Shown here piece by piece: positions 1 through 7,675 of a DNA stretch of 64,000 nucleotides (positions are counted from its first letter, which is position 1; every line of letters starts with the position of its first letter). The translations under genes were made by a program, and so were the position numbers. The DNA lies in the NCBI RefSeq assembly GCF_038967635.1, contig NZ_CP152413.1, positions 1,054,001-1,118,000 of the forward strand, read 5' to 3'. The notes under the pieces were generated by a model. The model was not told the DNA's origin. It worked only from the letters and a program-made list of their open reading frames with translations, and searched no databases. Source of the DNA: Bradyrhizobium sp. B124. Its GTDB lineage: Bacteria; Pseudomonadota; Alphaproteobacteria; Rhizobiales; Xanthobacteraceae.

Positions 1-319
1 TTGGCGCCGCGGTCTGCGCCTCCATCGCCTTCGCCTCTTGGCGGGCTTCACGACGTTCCTGGACGATGTCTACGCCGGCCGTGCTGCGATCGCCCTTCAC
101 CCGCAAGCGGGCCGCGTCGCGTGCAAGGCGTGCGTTCTTGAGCGACACGTCTTTGAAGGAACCCAAGCCGTGCCAGCGCTCCTTTCCGTCCTTCCAATAA
201 CGATAAGACCAGCTCTTTGCCGCAGGCCCGGTGATGATCAGGTAGAGCCCGCCGCCGTCGCTATATTTTCCGCACTTGGTTTCGCGTTCGACATCAAGTG
301 GCTTGAGCTTTCCAGCCAT
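1..319 (-). CDS. Tyrosine-recombinase integrase, N-terminal part (runs off the left edge)
   Basis: The minus strand reads from an ATG at 319 through 106 codons without a stop to the window edge. The start is preceded by a good ribosome-binding site (CGGAGGAACAC). The N-terminus MAGKLKPLDVERETKCGKY, then DGGGLYLIITGPAAKSW, WSYRYWKDGKER and LGSFKDVSLKNARLARD, is typical of the arm-binding DUF4102 domain of P4-type integrases, which recombine islands into tRNA genes. The catalytic domain (R-H-R-Y) lies outside the window. The gene reads away from tRNA-Ser, 162 bases off, so the island should extend to the left. The family call is strong; integrity of the gene cannot be judged. Confidence 0.85.
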   Translation of the reverse strand, partial: MAGKLKPLDVERETKCGKYSDGGGLYLIITGPAAKSWSYRYWKDGKERWHGLGSFKDVSLKNARLARDAARLRVKGDRSTAGVDIVQERREARQEAKAMEAQTAAP

Positions 320-481
320 GTGTTCCTCCGATGAAAACCATCCTCCGAACCCACGGTCCCAAGCTACGGTTTGCGCATTGATTGTGAGGAACGGCGGCGA
401 ACAAAGGAATACCGTCTGCCGACGAAAGCGCTGATTTTACTGGGGATTCCGAACAGCGGAGAACAACGGAGAACACTATAT

Positions 482-525
482 TGGCGGAAGGGGTGGGATT
501 CGAACCCACGGTACCCTTGCGGGCA
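482..525 (-). other. Probable island attachment site (tRNA-Ser 3' end)
   Basis: P4-type integrases usually recombine at the T-arm and 3' end of a tRNA gene, and this integrase starts 162 bases beyond the 3' end of tRNA-Ser. The right junction is therefore expected here. The exact core cannot be fixed, because the matching copy at the other island end lies outside the window. Between the tRNA and the integrase there are two near-identical 10-base units (CGGAGAACAA and CGGAGAACAC, about 457-476) that could be integrase arm sites; this is speculative. Confidence 0.4.
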
Positions 526-571
526 CGCCGGTTTTCAAGACCGGTGCCTTAAACCACTCGGCCACCCTTCC
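482..571 (-). tRNA. tRNA-Ser (anticodon UGA)
   Basis: The minus strand folds as a class II tRNA. Acceptor arms GGAAGGG and CCCTTCC are followed by discriminator G and an encoded CCA (482-484). The D-arm begins TGGCCGAGTGG, the anticodon loop is CTTGAAA giving UGA, there is a long variable arm, and the T-loop is GGTTCGAATCC. The 3' end faces the integrase gene at 1-319, the usual arrangement for an island inserted in a tRNA 3' end that still leaves the tRNA intact. Confidence 0.95.
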
Positions 572-809
572 GGATCATTCGGATCAGGCCCTTAGCGTAG
601 GGCGACGCCGAACGCAACGCGAACTTGGTGAGAACACCGGAGCGAAATGGGCCGTTTGCCCGGTCCACCGGCAGCGAACCGACTGAATTCGAGCGCGAAG
701 ACAACCTGGCCTTCAGCCGATGCTGTGGAGCCGAGGCCGCAGCAATTGGCCACGGGTCTTCGTCGCATGCACGCACCACGGTTGACCGCGACCACCGCCG
801 CTGGCCATC

Positions 810-1250
810 ATGATGCCCATGAAGCGCGTCCTCTTCCTTTGCACCGGCAATTACTACCGCAGTCGATACGCCGAGGAGCTGTTCAATCATCTTGCGCGCG
901 GCGAAAACCTGCCGTGGCGCGCCTCCTCGCGAGGCGCCGCCGAACGGGGCTCGCCCGACAATGTCGGCGCCATGTCGGTGTTTGCCGACGACCGGCTTCG
1001 CGCCAACGGCATCGTTCCAGAGGGCGCTGCGCGCTATCCGCAGCCATGTTCATTGGCTGACTTCGACGGCGTGGACGTGGTGATCGCGCTCAAGGAGGCC
1101 GAGCATCGTCCGCTGATCGAGCGGAGGTTCCCCGAGGTCGCCGGCAGGGTGACCTACTGGCATGTGCACGATATCGATGTTGCCTATCCCGCGGATGCGT
1201 TGCCGATGATCGACGAGCTCGTCCGCGAGCTGGTTTCATCGCTCAGGTAA
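810..1250 (+). CDS. Low-molecular-weight protein-tyrosine-phosphatase family protein
   Basis: The 146-residue product begins MMPMKRVLFLCTGNYYRSR. The CTGNYYRS stretch matches the C-x5-R-S phosphate-binding loop of the LMW-PTP/arsenate-reductase fold, with Cys11 as predicted nucleophile. The general acid Asp of LMW-PTPs is normally in a DP motif near the C-terminus; no clear DP is present here, so activity on phosphotyrosine is uncertain. Starts at 810, 813 and 819 are all possible; 819 (MKRVLFLC) best fits family length. The 3' end overlaps the convergent Nudix gene by 8 bases. Confidence 0.75.
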   Translation: MMPMKRVLFLCTGNYYRSRYAEELFNHLARGENLPWRASSRGAAERGSPDNVGAMSVFADDRLRANGIVPEGAARYPQPCSLADFDGVDVVIALKEAEHRPLIERRFPEVAGRVTYWHVHDIDVAYPADALPMIDELVRELVSSLR

Positions 1251-1677
1251 CCGGTTCGCGCTTCAGGAAGATCGCGAGCGCATATTCCGCCGGGCGTGCG
1301 AGCCTGCCGCTGATGCATTCGAGATCATCGACGGCGACGATCTCGAGGCGGCCTTCAGTGACCTTCAACCGGTCGATCGGCACGTCCCACGCGAGGAACA
1401 CCTCGCCGCGAAGGGTGCCGCCTGGCGTCGAATGATCCGGCCCGAGATAACGACCGATCAGCTCAAAGCGCTCGGGCGGCAGGTAATAGCCAATCTCCTC
1501 GTGGATTTCGCGCACCACGCATTCCAGGAACGTCTCGCTGCCTTCCTTCCGCCCGCCGAACAGGCTGACCTTGCCGGGGTCGGAGACGTGAGGCAGGTCG
1601 TCGCGCAATTGCATCAGCAACCGGCCATCCGTGGTGACCAGCAGGGCGGACGTTCCTTCTCGTAACCGGCCGGACAT
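1243..1677 (-). CDS. Nudix hydrolase
   Basis: The 144-residue protein carries a complete Nudix box: GGRKEGSETF followed by REIHEEIGY (G-x5-E-x7-RE-I-x-EE-x-G), which coordinates the divalent metals that cleave nucleoside diphosphates linked to another moiety. The rest resembles NTP-pyrophosphohydrolase-type Nudix proteins, with no added domain, and the substrate cannot be read from the sequence. It converges on and overlaps the phosphatase gene by 8 bases, so the two transcripts would be antisense at their ends. Confidence 0.85.
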   Translation of the reverse strand: MSGRLREGTSALLVTTDGRLLMQLRDDLPHVSDPGKVSLFGGRKEGSETFLECVVREIHEEIGYYLPPERFELIGRYLGPDHSTPGGTLRGEVFLAWDVPIDRLKVTEGRLEIVAVDDLECISGRLARPAEYALAIFLKREPVT

Positions 1678-1881
1678 GCGCGAATCCTCTCGCGGGAAAG
1701 GTGGAGGGGTGCGTCAAGACCGGGGCTGGGAGAAGACGGCGGATCTGCTGCGCGGATCATCTCAGCGGGGTAGACGTCTGGCTGGTATCGCCAGCACTCT
1801 GACGCTGAAGCCGGAGGTCGAGCGGCGAGGGTCGCCGCGGTCTTTCGCGTGGACGCAGATGGCGCCCAAGACATCATGTGT

Positions 1882-1980
1882 TCAGCCGAAAGCGAAGGCC
1901 AGCAGGCTGGAGCACAGCAGCACGAGGCTTGCTGCGGTCAGGGTTAGAAATCCGTCGGAGACCAAATCGTGATTACGCAT
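1882..1980 (-). CDS. Putative 32-residue single-span membrane micropeptide
   Basis: A minus-strand ATG at 1980 opens a 32-codon frame ending in TGA. The product starts MRNHDLVSDGFLTLTAAS and continues as one hydrophobic stretch (LVLLCSSLLAFAFG), a plausible single membrane helix with the N-terminus outside the helix. Upstream is AAAGCAGGTG, a moderate ribosome-binding site. No homologue is recognised from memory. It lies in an otherwise gene-poor stretch (1678-2523) beside a second micropeptide of the same orientation and style, which supports both being real. Confidence 0.45.
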   Translation of the reverse strand: MRNHDLVSDGFLTLTAASLVLLCSSLLAFAFG

Positions 1981-2081
1981 GATACACCTGCTTTCTACCG
2001 ATGCTCATCCGAATTGATTAAAGCTTTCCGAACATTCGCTCCTGGAAAGAGGTGACGCGTCTTTCCGCCTTCAACGGACTG

Positions 2082-2171
2082 TCAGGCCCTGTACCGATAG
2101 CCTTCCACGGCATGCGCCAAGAAGATCGCCGCACTCACCAGGCCCATCACCGCTGTAACCGTCTCGATCAT
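2082..2171 (-). CDS. Putative 29-residue membrane micropeptide
   Basis: A minus-strand ATG at 2171 is preceded by a strong AAAGGAAG ribosome-binding site and gives a 29-residue peptide. The core TAVMGLVSAAIFLAHAVEGY is hydrophobic and the end (RYRA) is basic, fitting a single membrane span anchored by a cytoplasmic positive tail. A longer frame upstream exists, but the ribosome-binding site argues for this start. Function unknown. Similar tiny peptides are commonly annotated as hypothetical in Bradyrhizobium; that is a recollection, not a search. Confidence 0.5.
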   Translation of the reverse strand: MIETVTAVMGLVSAAIFLAHAVEGYRYRA

Positions 2172-2523
2172 CGCAAACTTCCTTTGCGCCCCACGTCCGA
2201 GAGAAAACGATTGCAGCCTTGCACAGTCAAAAAGATTCAATTGTTGGAATTGAAGATGCCCCCCGACTGATGATTTGCTGCAACAGTGTGTCTGATCGCG
2301 GGACAGGCGAGGGCGTTTTGCGCGCACGGAAGGTCCGTAGAAGGACGGAGGAGGCGCAACAGACCATTCACCAAGACGCCACCGCCCGATGGCTCTCCCC
2401 ATTTCCGCCGTGTTCCGGTTGCGATATCTTCACCATCTGCTGCGGAGGTGGGCCGCACAGCGACAGAATCGATCCCGACGCCTCGAAGTAGGCGCGGGTC
2501 CTGCAGAATGGTACTTGGGGCAG
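2172..2523. other. Intergenic region without a supportable gene
   Basis: Several open frames of 60-90 codons occur on both strands, but they overlap each other and lack ribosome-binding sites or recognisable protein motifs. The stretch is likely to hold the promoter of the micropeptide at 2082-2171 (minus) and that of rlpA (plus). No convincing -35/-10 pair was identified. Confidence 0.4.
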
Positions 2524-3456
2524 ATGGGGATTAGACGGCCAGATTCGATGATCCGGACGGCACGCGGCGCCGTTGCGGTGGCCTCGTGCCTCGTCCTCGC
2601 CAATTGCGCCTCCTCGAACCAGCTCACCAGCCGGATCGATCCCAAGTACGGCGTGTCCTCGAGCCCGCGGGTCGTGGCGCTCGGTGACCCCGTGCCGAAG
2701 GGCGGCGGCACCTACCGGATCGGCAAGCCCTATGTCGTCGCCGGCCGCACCTATGTGCCGGAAGAGAACGAGAACTATCGCGCCGAGGGCATGGCGTCCT
2801 GGTACGGCGATGATTTCCACGGCCGCCTGACCGCCAATGGCGAGGTGTTCGACATGGGCTCGCTCACGGCCGCCCATCCGACCCTGCCGATGCCGAGCTA
2901 CGCGCGCGTCACCAATCTGAGCAACGGCAAATCGCTCGTCGTTCGCGTCAACGACCGCGGCCCGTACCACGGCAACCGCCTCATAGACGTCTCGAACAAG
3001 GCCGCCGAACTGCTTGATTTTAAAGGCAATGGCGTCGCGCGCGTCCGCGTCGAATACGTCGGGCGAGCGCCGCTCGAAGGCTCCGACGACCGCCAGCTGA
3101 TGGCAACCCTGCGCACTGGAACTCCGGCGCCGTCGCCGTCGATGGTCCGGGTCGCCTCCGCGCGGCCGTTCGTGCCGGAAATGTCGTCTTCGTCGGGCCG
3201 GGTCCGCGGCGATGTCCCGCTGCCTGAAGGGCGGCCCTACAGCCTCGGCAACACCCAGTCCGACTATGCCTCGGTCAGCGCCACCTCGGAAATGTCGGCC
3301 TCGAGCCGGTCACACCGCCGCGTGCCGAACAATCCGCGCGAGGTCTCCTACGAGGGTGACGCGCGCTACGCCGCGGCCCCGAGCCCGGCGGCGGCCTATG
3401 TGCCGATCGACGCGCGTGGACCGGCCGAGGTGCTGAGCGGGCGCGGGCTCTACTGA
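2524..3456 (+). CDS. rlpA: RlpA-family septal ring lytic transglycosylase, lipoprotein
   Basis: The product has a lipoprotein signal peptide ending in the lipobox LANC. It then carries a double-psi beta-barrel (RlpA/DPBB) domain with ASWYGDDFHGRLTANGE and VVRVNDRGPYHGNRLIDVS, which include the conserved His and Asp of the active cleft. RlpA proteins cleave glycan strands lacking stem peptides, at the septum and cell poles. Unlike E. coli RlpA there is no visible C-terminal SPOR domain; after the barrel the chain is Pro/Ser-rich and probably disordered. ATG at 2524 or 2548 both give a usable signal peptide. 310 residues from 2524. Confidence 0.85.
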   Translation: MGIRRPDSMIRTARGAVAVASCLVLANCASSNQLTSRIDPKYGVSSSPRVVALGDPVPKGGGTYRIGKPYVVAGRTYVPEENENYRAEGMASWYGDDFHGRLTANGEVFDMGSLTAAHPTLPMPSYARVTNLSNGKSLVVRVNDRGPYHGNRLIDVSNKAAELLDFKGNGVARVRVEYVGRAPLEGSDDRQLMATLRTGTPAPSPSMVRVASARPFVPEMSSSSGRVRGDVPLPEGRPYSLGNTQSDYASVSATSEMSASSRSHRRVPNNPREVSYEGDARYAAAPSPAAAYVPIDARGPAEVLSGRGLY

Positions 3457-3506
3457 AGCAAGCCACTTACTGAATCAAGTCGTGGCGAATCAAGCCTTTG
3501 GCCTGA

Positions 3507-4442
3507 TCATTTCAGAAATGCGATCAGCGCCGCGTTGACCTCGTCGGGGCGCTCCTGCTGGATCCAGTGGCCGGCGCCCTCGATGATCAGCTTCTGCCGC
3601 AGGTTCGGCAGCACGCGCTCCATGTCCGCAACCCGCTTGGCACCGATCAGCCCGGTAATCACCGAATCGTTCGAGCCGGCGATGAACAGCGACGGCTGGT
3701 GGATCTGCGCATCCTGCCAGGGCGCGGTCAGCTCCCAATTGCGGTCGAGATTGCGGTACCAGTTCAGGCCGCCGCGGAAGCCGGACTGCCGGTAGCCCTC
3801 GGCGAATTGGGCGATGTCGGCCTCGGTCAGCCAGGCCGGCAGCGGCATTCCGGTCGGCAGCTTGCCGAGGAAGCCCTTGGCTTCGTCGACGAACATCGAG
3901 CTCGGATCGGAGACGCCGCGCCCGAGCACCAGCCGCATGGTGTGGGCGATGTCGCGCTCGAACTCGGCCTCCGCCACGCCGGGCGGCTGGAAGTACTGCC
4001 AATAGAAATTGGTGATACCGCCCTCGCGCAAGGTCTCCAGCGGACGGCCGCGGCCACGGAACGGCGGCGGCACGCTGAGGCCGGCGACCTTGGTGAAGAT
4101 ATCAGGACGGAACAGGGCCGCGTGCCAGGCGACCGGCGCGCCCCAATCGTGACCGACGATCATCGCCTTCCGCTCGCCGAGCGCGGCCACCAGCGCGACC
4201 ATGTCGCCCACAGTATCGAATATCGTGTAGGCGCCGACATCGGCCGGCGCGGTGGTCCGGCCGAAGCCGCGCATGTCAGGGGCTGCGACCCGGAAGCCTG
4301 CCGCGGCGAGGGCTGCGATCTGGTGCCGCCATGAGTAAGACAGCTCCGGCCAGCCATGGCAGAGCACGACCAGTGGGCCTTGCCCGGCCTCACGCACGAA
4401 CATATCGATGCCGTTGGCGGAAATGGTGCGGGAGGATGACAT
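3507..4442 (-). CDS. Soluble epoxide hydrolase-type alpha/beta hydrolase
   Basis: The 311-residue protein shows the epoxide-hydrolase pattern: oxyanion motif HGWPE at 29-33, nucleophile elbow VGHDWGAP with Asp99, catalytic acid Asp259 in GSND, and His292 in GAGHW. Tyr150 (FYWQYF) and Tyr229 (WYRNLDR) in the cap match the tyrosines that polarise the epoxide oxygen. It should open epoxides to diols through an ester on Asp99; a haloalkane dehalogenase is less likely, because the HGWP motif and tyrosine pair are present. The frame stays open far upstream, but homology begins at MSSSRTISANG, so the ATG at 4442 is chosen. It is divergent from the carboxypeptidase gene. Confidence 0.85.
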   Translation of the reverse strand: MSSSRTISANGIDMFVREAGQGPLVVLCHGWPELSYSWRHQIAALAAAGFRVAAPDMRGFGRTTAPADVGAYTIFDTVGDMVALVAALGERKAMIVGHDWGAPVAWHAALFRPDIFTKVAGLSVPPPFRGRGRPLETLREGGITNFYWQYFQPPGVAEAEFERDIAHTMRLVLGRGVSDPSSMFVDEAKGFLGKLPTGMPLPAWLTEADIAQFAEGYRQSGFRGGLNWYRNLDRNWELTAPWQDAQIHQPSLFIAGSNDSVITGLIGAKRVADMERVLPNLRQKLIIEGAGHWIQQERPDEVNAALIAFLK

Positions 4443-4604
4443 TCGCGTTTCCGCCTTGTTTGCCGGTTCTGCTGTCGTTAGCTGGTTCCAAGGATACGGG
4501 CGTTCAGCGCTGCCGGCAATCCAGGCGGCCGTGCACAAGCGGCGAAACCTCAGTTGTTTGCGATACTTCCAGCTGTTAGAACGCAGTCTTTCAGGACATC
4601 GCCG

Positions 4605-5864
4605 ATGGCAGCCCAGATCGCAATTCCCCGCACGTTGTTCGCTCGCGCCGGGCGTTCTTGGCGTGGCCTGGTCGCGGCCGCGGTCGTGCTGGCGATCGGC
4701 TGCGGCGGGATGGTCTATGCCGCCAACAACAGCGTCCAGGGTGCCAAGAAGGAAGATGGCGGGTTCGACGGCGATGCGCCGACCGCGATCCTGGTCGAGG
4801 CCTCCTCGGGCAGCGTGCTGTTCGAGAAGAATGCCGATGAGCTGCGCGCGCCCTCCAGCATGATGAAGCTGATGACGGCCGAGGTGGTGTTCGACGCCAT
4901 CAAGAAGGGCGACATCAAGCTGACCGACGAGTACCGGATCAGCGAGAACGCCTGGCGGCGGGGCGGGGCGCCGTCCGGGACCTCCACGATGTTCGCGGCG
5001 ATCAACAGCAAGGTCTCCGTCGACGACCTCCTGCACGGTGCGATCATCCCGAGCGGCAACGACGCCTGCATCGCGCTCGCCGAAGGCATCGCCGGCAACG
5101 AGCATACTTTTGCGACCGACTTCATGACCAAGCGCGCCCGCGAGCTCGGTATGACCAAGTCGACCTTCGGCAATTCCAACGGGCTGCCCGACCCGACCAA
5201 CAAGATGACGGTGCGGGAACTCGCGGTGCTAGCGCGCCACATCATCCTGACTTACCCGGACCGCTACAAGCTTTTCGGCGAGAAGGAATTCACCTGGAAC
5301 AAGATCCGCCAGCAGAACCGCAACCCGCTGCTGAACGCTTTGCCCGGCGCCGACGGCCTGAAGACCGGCTACACCAAGGAAGGCGGCTACGGCATGGTCG
5401 GCTCGGCCGTGCAGAACGACACGCGGCTGATCGTCGTGGTCAACGGCCTCGAGGATTCCGAAGATCGCGCCACCGAAGCCAAGAAGATGCTGGAATGGGG
5501 GTTCCGCAGCTTCGAGACCCGGGTCCTGATCGCGGCCAACCAGCCGGTCGGCTACGCCCGGGTGTTCGGCGGCGAGAGCCGCTCGGTCAAGCTGGTCAGC
5601 CCCGATCCGATCAAGGTGATGGTGTCGAAGAACGGCAACGACAAGCTGCTCGCGCGTGTCATCTATAGCGGCCCGGTCAAGGCGCCGATCACCGCCGGCC
5701 AGCAGATCGGCGTCGTCCGGGTCTGGCGCGGCGGCAATGTCGCGATGGAGACTCCGGTGTTCGCGGCGGATGCCGTCGGCACGGGATCGACGATGCGCCG
5801 CGCGCTCGACGGCGCCCAGGAGCTTGTGATCGGAATGTTCCGCGCAGGGGTCGAGAAGCTCTGA
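4605..5864 (+). CDS. D-alanyl-D-alanine carboxypeptidase (PBP5/6 class)
   Basis: This serine-type penicillin-binding protein trims the terminal D-Ala from peptidoglycan stem peptides in the periplasm. The N-terminus has a basic stretch then one hydrophobic segment (GLVAAAVVLAIGCGGMVYAA), acting as signal peptide or anchor. The three active-site motifs are present: SMMK (Ser85), SGN near residue 149 and KTG near 251. The C-terminal beta-sandwich domain of class C PBPs follows. The start at 4605 is favoured over 4554 because it gives a normal signal peptide. It heads a compact operon; tmk starts one base after its stop. Confidence 0.9.
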   Translation: MAAQIAIPRTLFARAGRSWRGLVAAAVVLAIGCGGMVYAANNSVQGAKKEDGGFDGDAPTAILVEASSGSVLFEKNADELRAPSSMMKLMTAEVVFDAIKKGDIKLTDEYRISENAWRRGGAPSGTSTMFAAINSKVSVDDLLHGAIIPSGNDACIALAEGIAGNEHTFATDFMTKRARELGMTKSTFGNSNGLPDPTNKMTVRELAVLARHIILTYPDRYKLFGEKEFTWNKIRQQNRNPLLNALPGADGLKTGYTKEGGYGMVGSAVQNDTRLIVVVNGLEDSEDRATEAKKMLEWGFRSFETRVLIAANQPVGYARVFGGESRSVKLVSPDPIKVMVSKNGNDKLLARVIYSGPVKAPITAGQQIGVVRVWRGGNVAMETPVFAADAVGTGSTMRRALDGAQELVIGMFRAGVEKL

Positions 5865-5865
5865 C

Positions 5866-6552
5866 ATGGCGGAAGCAGCAGTCCAACGGCCGAGCTTGCG
5901 CGGTCGCTTCATCACCTTTGAGGGCGGCGAGGGATCGGGGAAATCGACCCAGATCCGCAAGCTCGCCGAACGGCTCGATGTCGCCAAGCTGCGCGCGATC
6001 GTGACCCGTGAGCCCGGCGGCTCGCCAGGGGCCGAGATCATCCGTCACATCGTGTTGTCGGGGATGGGCAAGCTGCTTGGGCCGGAAGCCGAGACGCTCC
6101 TGTTTGCCGCCGCGCGCGACGATCATGTCCGCACTGTGATCCTGCCGGCGCTCAACCAGGGCATCTGGGTGCTGTGCGATCGCTTCTTCGATTCCACGCG
6201 CGCCTATCAAGGCCAGCTCGGGCAGGTGTCGCCCGGCCTCGTCAATGCCATGCAGCGCGTCACCATCGGCGATCTGAAGCCCGACCTCACCTTCATCCTC
6301 GATGTGCCGGTCGAGGTCGGACTGCAACGCGCGGCTCTGCGCCGCGGCAATGCCACGGCGGATCGCTTCGAGGCCGAGGGCATCAAGTTCCATCAGGATT
6401 TGCGCGACGCCTACCGCCGGATCGCGGCTGACGATCCGCAGCGCTGTGTGCTGATCGACGCGACGGCCGATCCGGACACGGTTGCGGCACGGATCTGGGC
6501 CGCGCTGCGCGAGCATCTGCGCGCAACGCTCACCGCAGACACTCCCGCATGA
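5866..6552 (+). CDS. tmk: Thymidylate kinase
   Basis: The 228-residue enzyme phosphorylates dTMP to dTDP. It has a P-loop FEGGEGSGKSTQ near residue 20, the DRFFDSTRAYQG segment (DR[YF] motif that positions dTMP) near 105, and a LID region rich in arginine (LQRAALRRG). The length is normal for bacterial Tmk with a short N-terminal extension. It starts one base after the carboxypeptidase stop and overlaps holB by 4 bases (ATGA), so translation is probably coupled. The tmk-holB-metG-tatD order is common in alphaproteobacteria. Confidence 0.95.
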   Translation: MAEAAVQRPSLRGRFITFEGGEGSGKSTQIRKLAERLDVAKLRAIVTREPGGSPGAEIIRHIVLSGMGKLLGPEAETLLFAAARDDHVRTVILPALNQGIWVLCDRFFDSTRAYQGQLGQVSPGLVNAMQRVTIGDLKPDLTFILDVPVEVGLQRAALRRGNATADRFEAEGIKFHQDLRDAYRRIAADDPQRCVLIDATADPDTVAARIWAALREHLRATLTADTPA

Positions 6553-7589
6553 GCGCACGCAAGGTCGAACAGGAGAACCCCGCTCGCCACCCGCGCGAAA
6601 CCCCCGATCTGTTCGGGCATCGCGAGGCGGAGACCGCCTTGCTCGATGCCTATCGCAGCGGACGAATTCCGCATGCCTGGTTGATCGGCGGCGCGCAGGG
6701 CATCGGCAAGGCCACGCTGGCCTATCGCATGGCGCGGTTTGTGCTCGCATTCCGCAATCCGAAGTCATCCCAGGTTCAGGCGGCGCCGACGCTGCGGGTC
6801 GATCCGTCCGATCCGGTGGCGCGCCAGATCACGGCGGGCGCCCATGGCGGGCTCTTGGTGCTAGAGCGCGGCCTCAACGACCGCGGCGTGATGCGCACCG
6901 TGATCACGGTCGACGAGACGCGCGAGACGATCTCGTTCTTCGGCTCGACCGCCGCGGTCGACGGCTGGCGCGTCTGCATCGTCGACACGGTCGATGAGCT
7001 CAATCCCAATGCCGCCAACGCGCTGCTGAAAATCCTCGAGGAGCCGCCGCAGCAGTCGCTGTTCCTGCTGGTCAGCCACGCGCCGTCACGGGTGCTGCCG
7101 ACCATCCTGTCCCGCTGCCGCAAATTGTTGCTGCGGCCACTGGAGACCGGCGATGTGGTGCGCGCGGCCACGGCCGCAACCGACATCGAGGCCGACGATC
7201 CTGCGCTGGCGGAAGCCGCGGCAGCGTCCGAGGGCAGCGTCGGGCGGGCGCTGACGCTGCTCGGCGGCGATGCGCTCAAGCTGCAGCAACGCACCGCCGC
7301 GCTGCTGGCAACGCTTCCGAGCGTCGATCCGCGCGAGCTGCACGCGCTGGGCGATGCGCTCGGCACCAGCGACCGCGTCGCGCTTGCCGCTTTCATCGAC
7401 GGCATCGATCGCTGGATGAGCGAGCGCATGCGAACCGGCGACGCCAATGCCAATCTGCCGCGCCTTGCACGGCTGGCGGAGGTATGGGAAAAGATCGTCC
7501 GCGCCGCACGCGATACCGAAGCCTACAATCTGGAGCGCAAGCCGCTGGTTTTCTCGGTGTTTTCGATGCTCGCGGACGCGACCCGATAG
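6549..7589 (+). CDS. holB: DNA polymerase III subunit delta'
   Basis: This 346-residue protein matches the clamp-loader delta' subunit. An AAA+ fold is seen with a Walker A-like loop ([17 protein letters not shown]), the conserved [19 protein letters not shown] block, and the sensor-like [18 protein letters not shown] segment. Delta' normally helps load the beta sliding clamp and is usually a weak or inactive ATPase. The zinc-binding cysteine cluster of E. coli delta' is not evident. It overlaps tmk by 4 bases, and the long metG frame opens within its 3' end although metG probably starts at 7676. Confidence 0.9.
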   Translation: MSARKVEQENPARHPRETPDLFGHREAETALLDAYRSGRIPHAWLIGGAQGIGKATLAYRMARFVLAFRNPKSSQVQAAPTLRVDPSDPVARQITAGAHGGLLVLERGLNDRGVMRTVITVDETRETISFFGSTAAVDGWRVCIVDTVDELNPNAANALLKILEEPPQQSLFLLVSHAPSRVLPTILSRCRKLLLRPLETGDVVRAATAATDIEADDPALAEAAAASEGSVGRALTLLGGDALKLQQRTAALLATLPSVDPRELHALGDALGTSDRVALAAFIDGIDRWMSERMRTGDANANLPRLARLAEVWEKIVRAARDTEAYNLERKPLVFSVFSMLADATR

Positions 7590-7675
7590 ACGTCTCGTCT
7601 AACAACGCACCCGTCCGAAAACACATCCGTCTGACAACACTCCCGATAATCTCGTTTCGATCTGCAAAGGATTCC

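Noticed and set aside
647..1060. Alternative 137-codon frame overlapping the phosphatase gene
   Set aside because: It lies in another frame of the phosphatase, which has the clear C-x5-R-S loop, and shows no motif of its own.
3507..5105. Long N-terminal extension of the epoxide hydrolase frame to 5105
   Set aside because: The extension overlaps the divergent carboxypeptidase gene, has no motif, and the protein family begins at the ATG at 4442.
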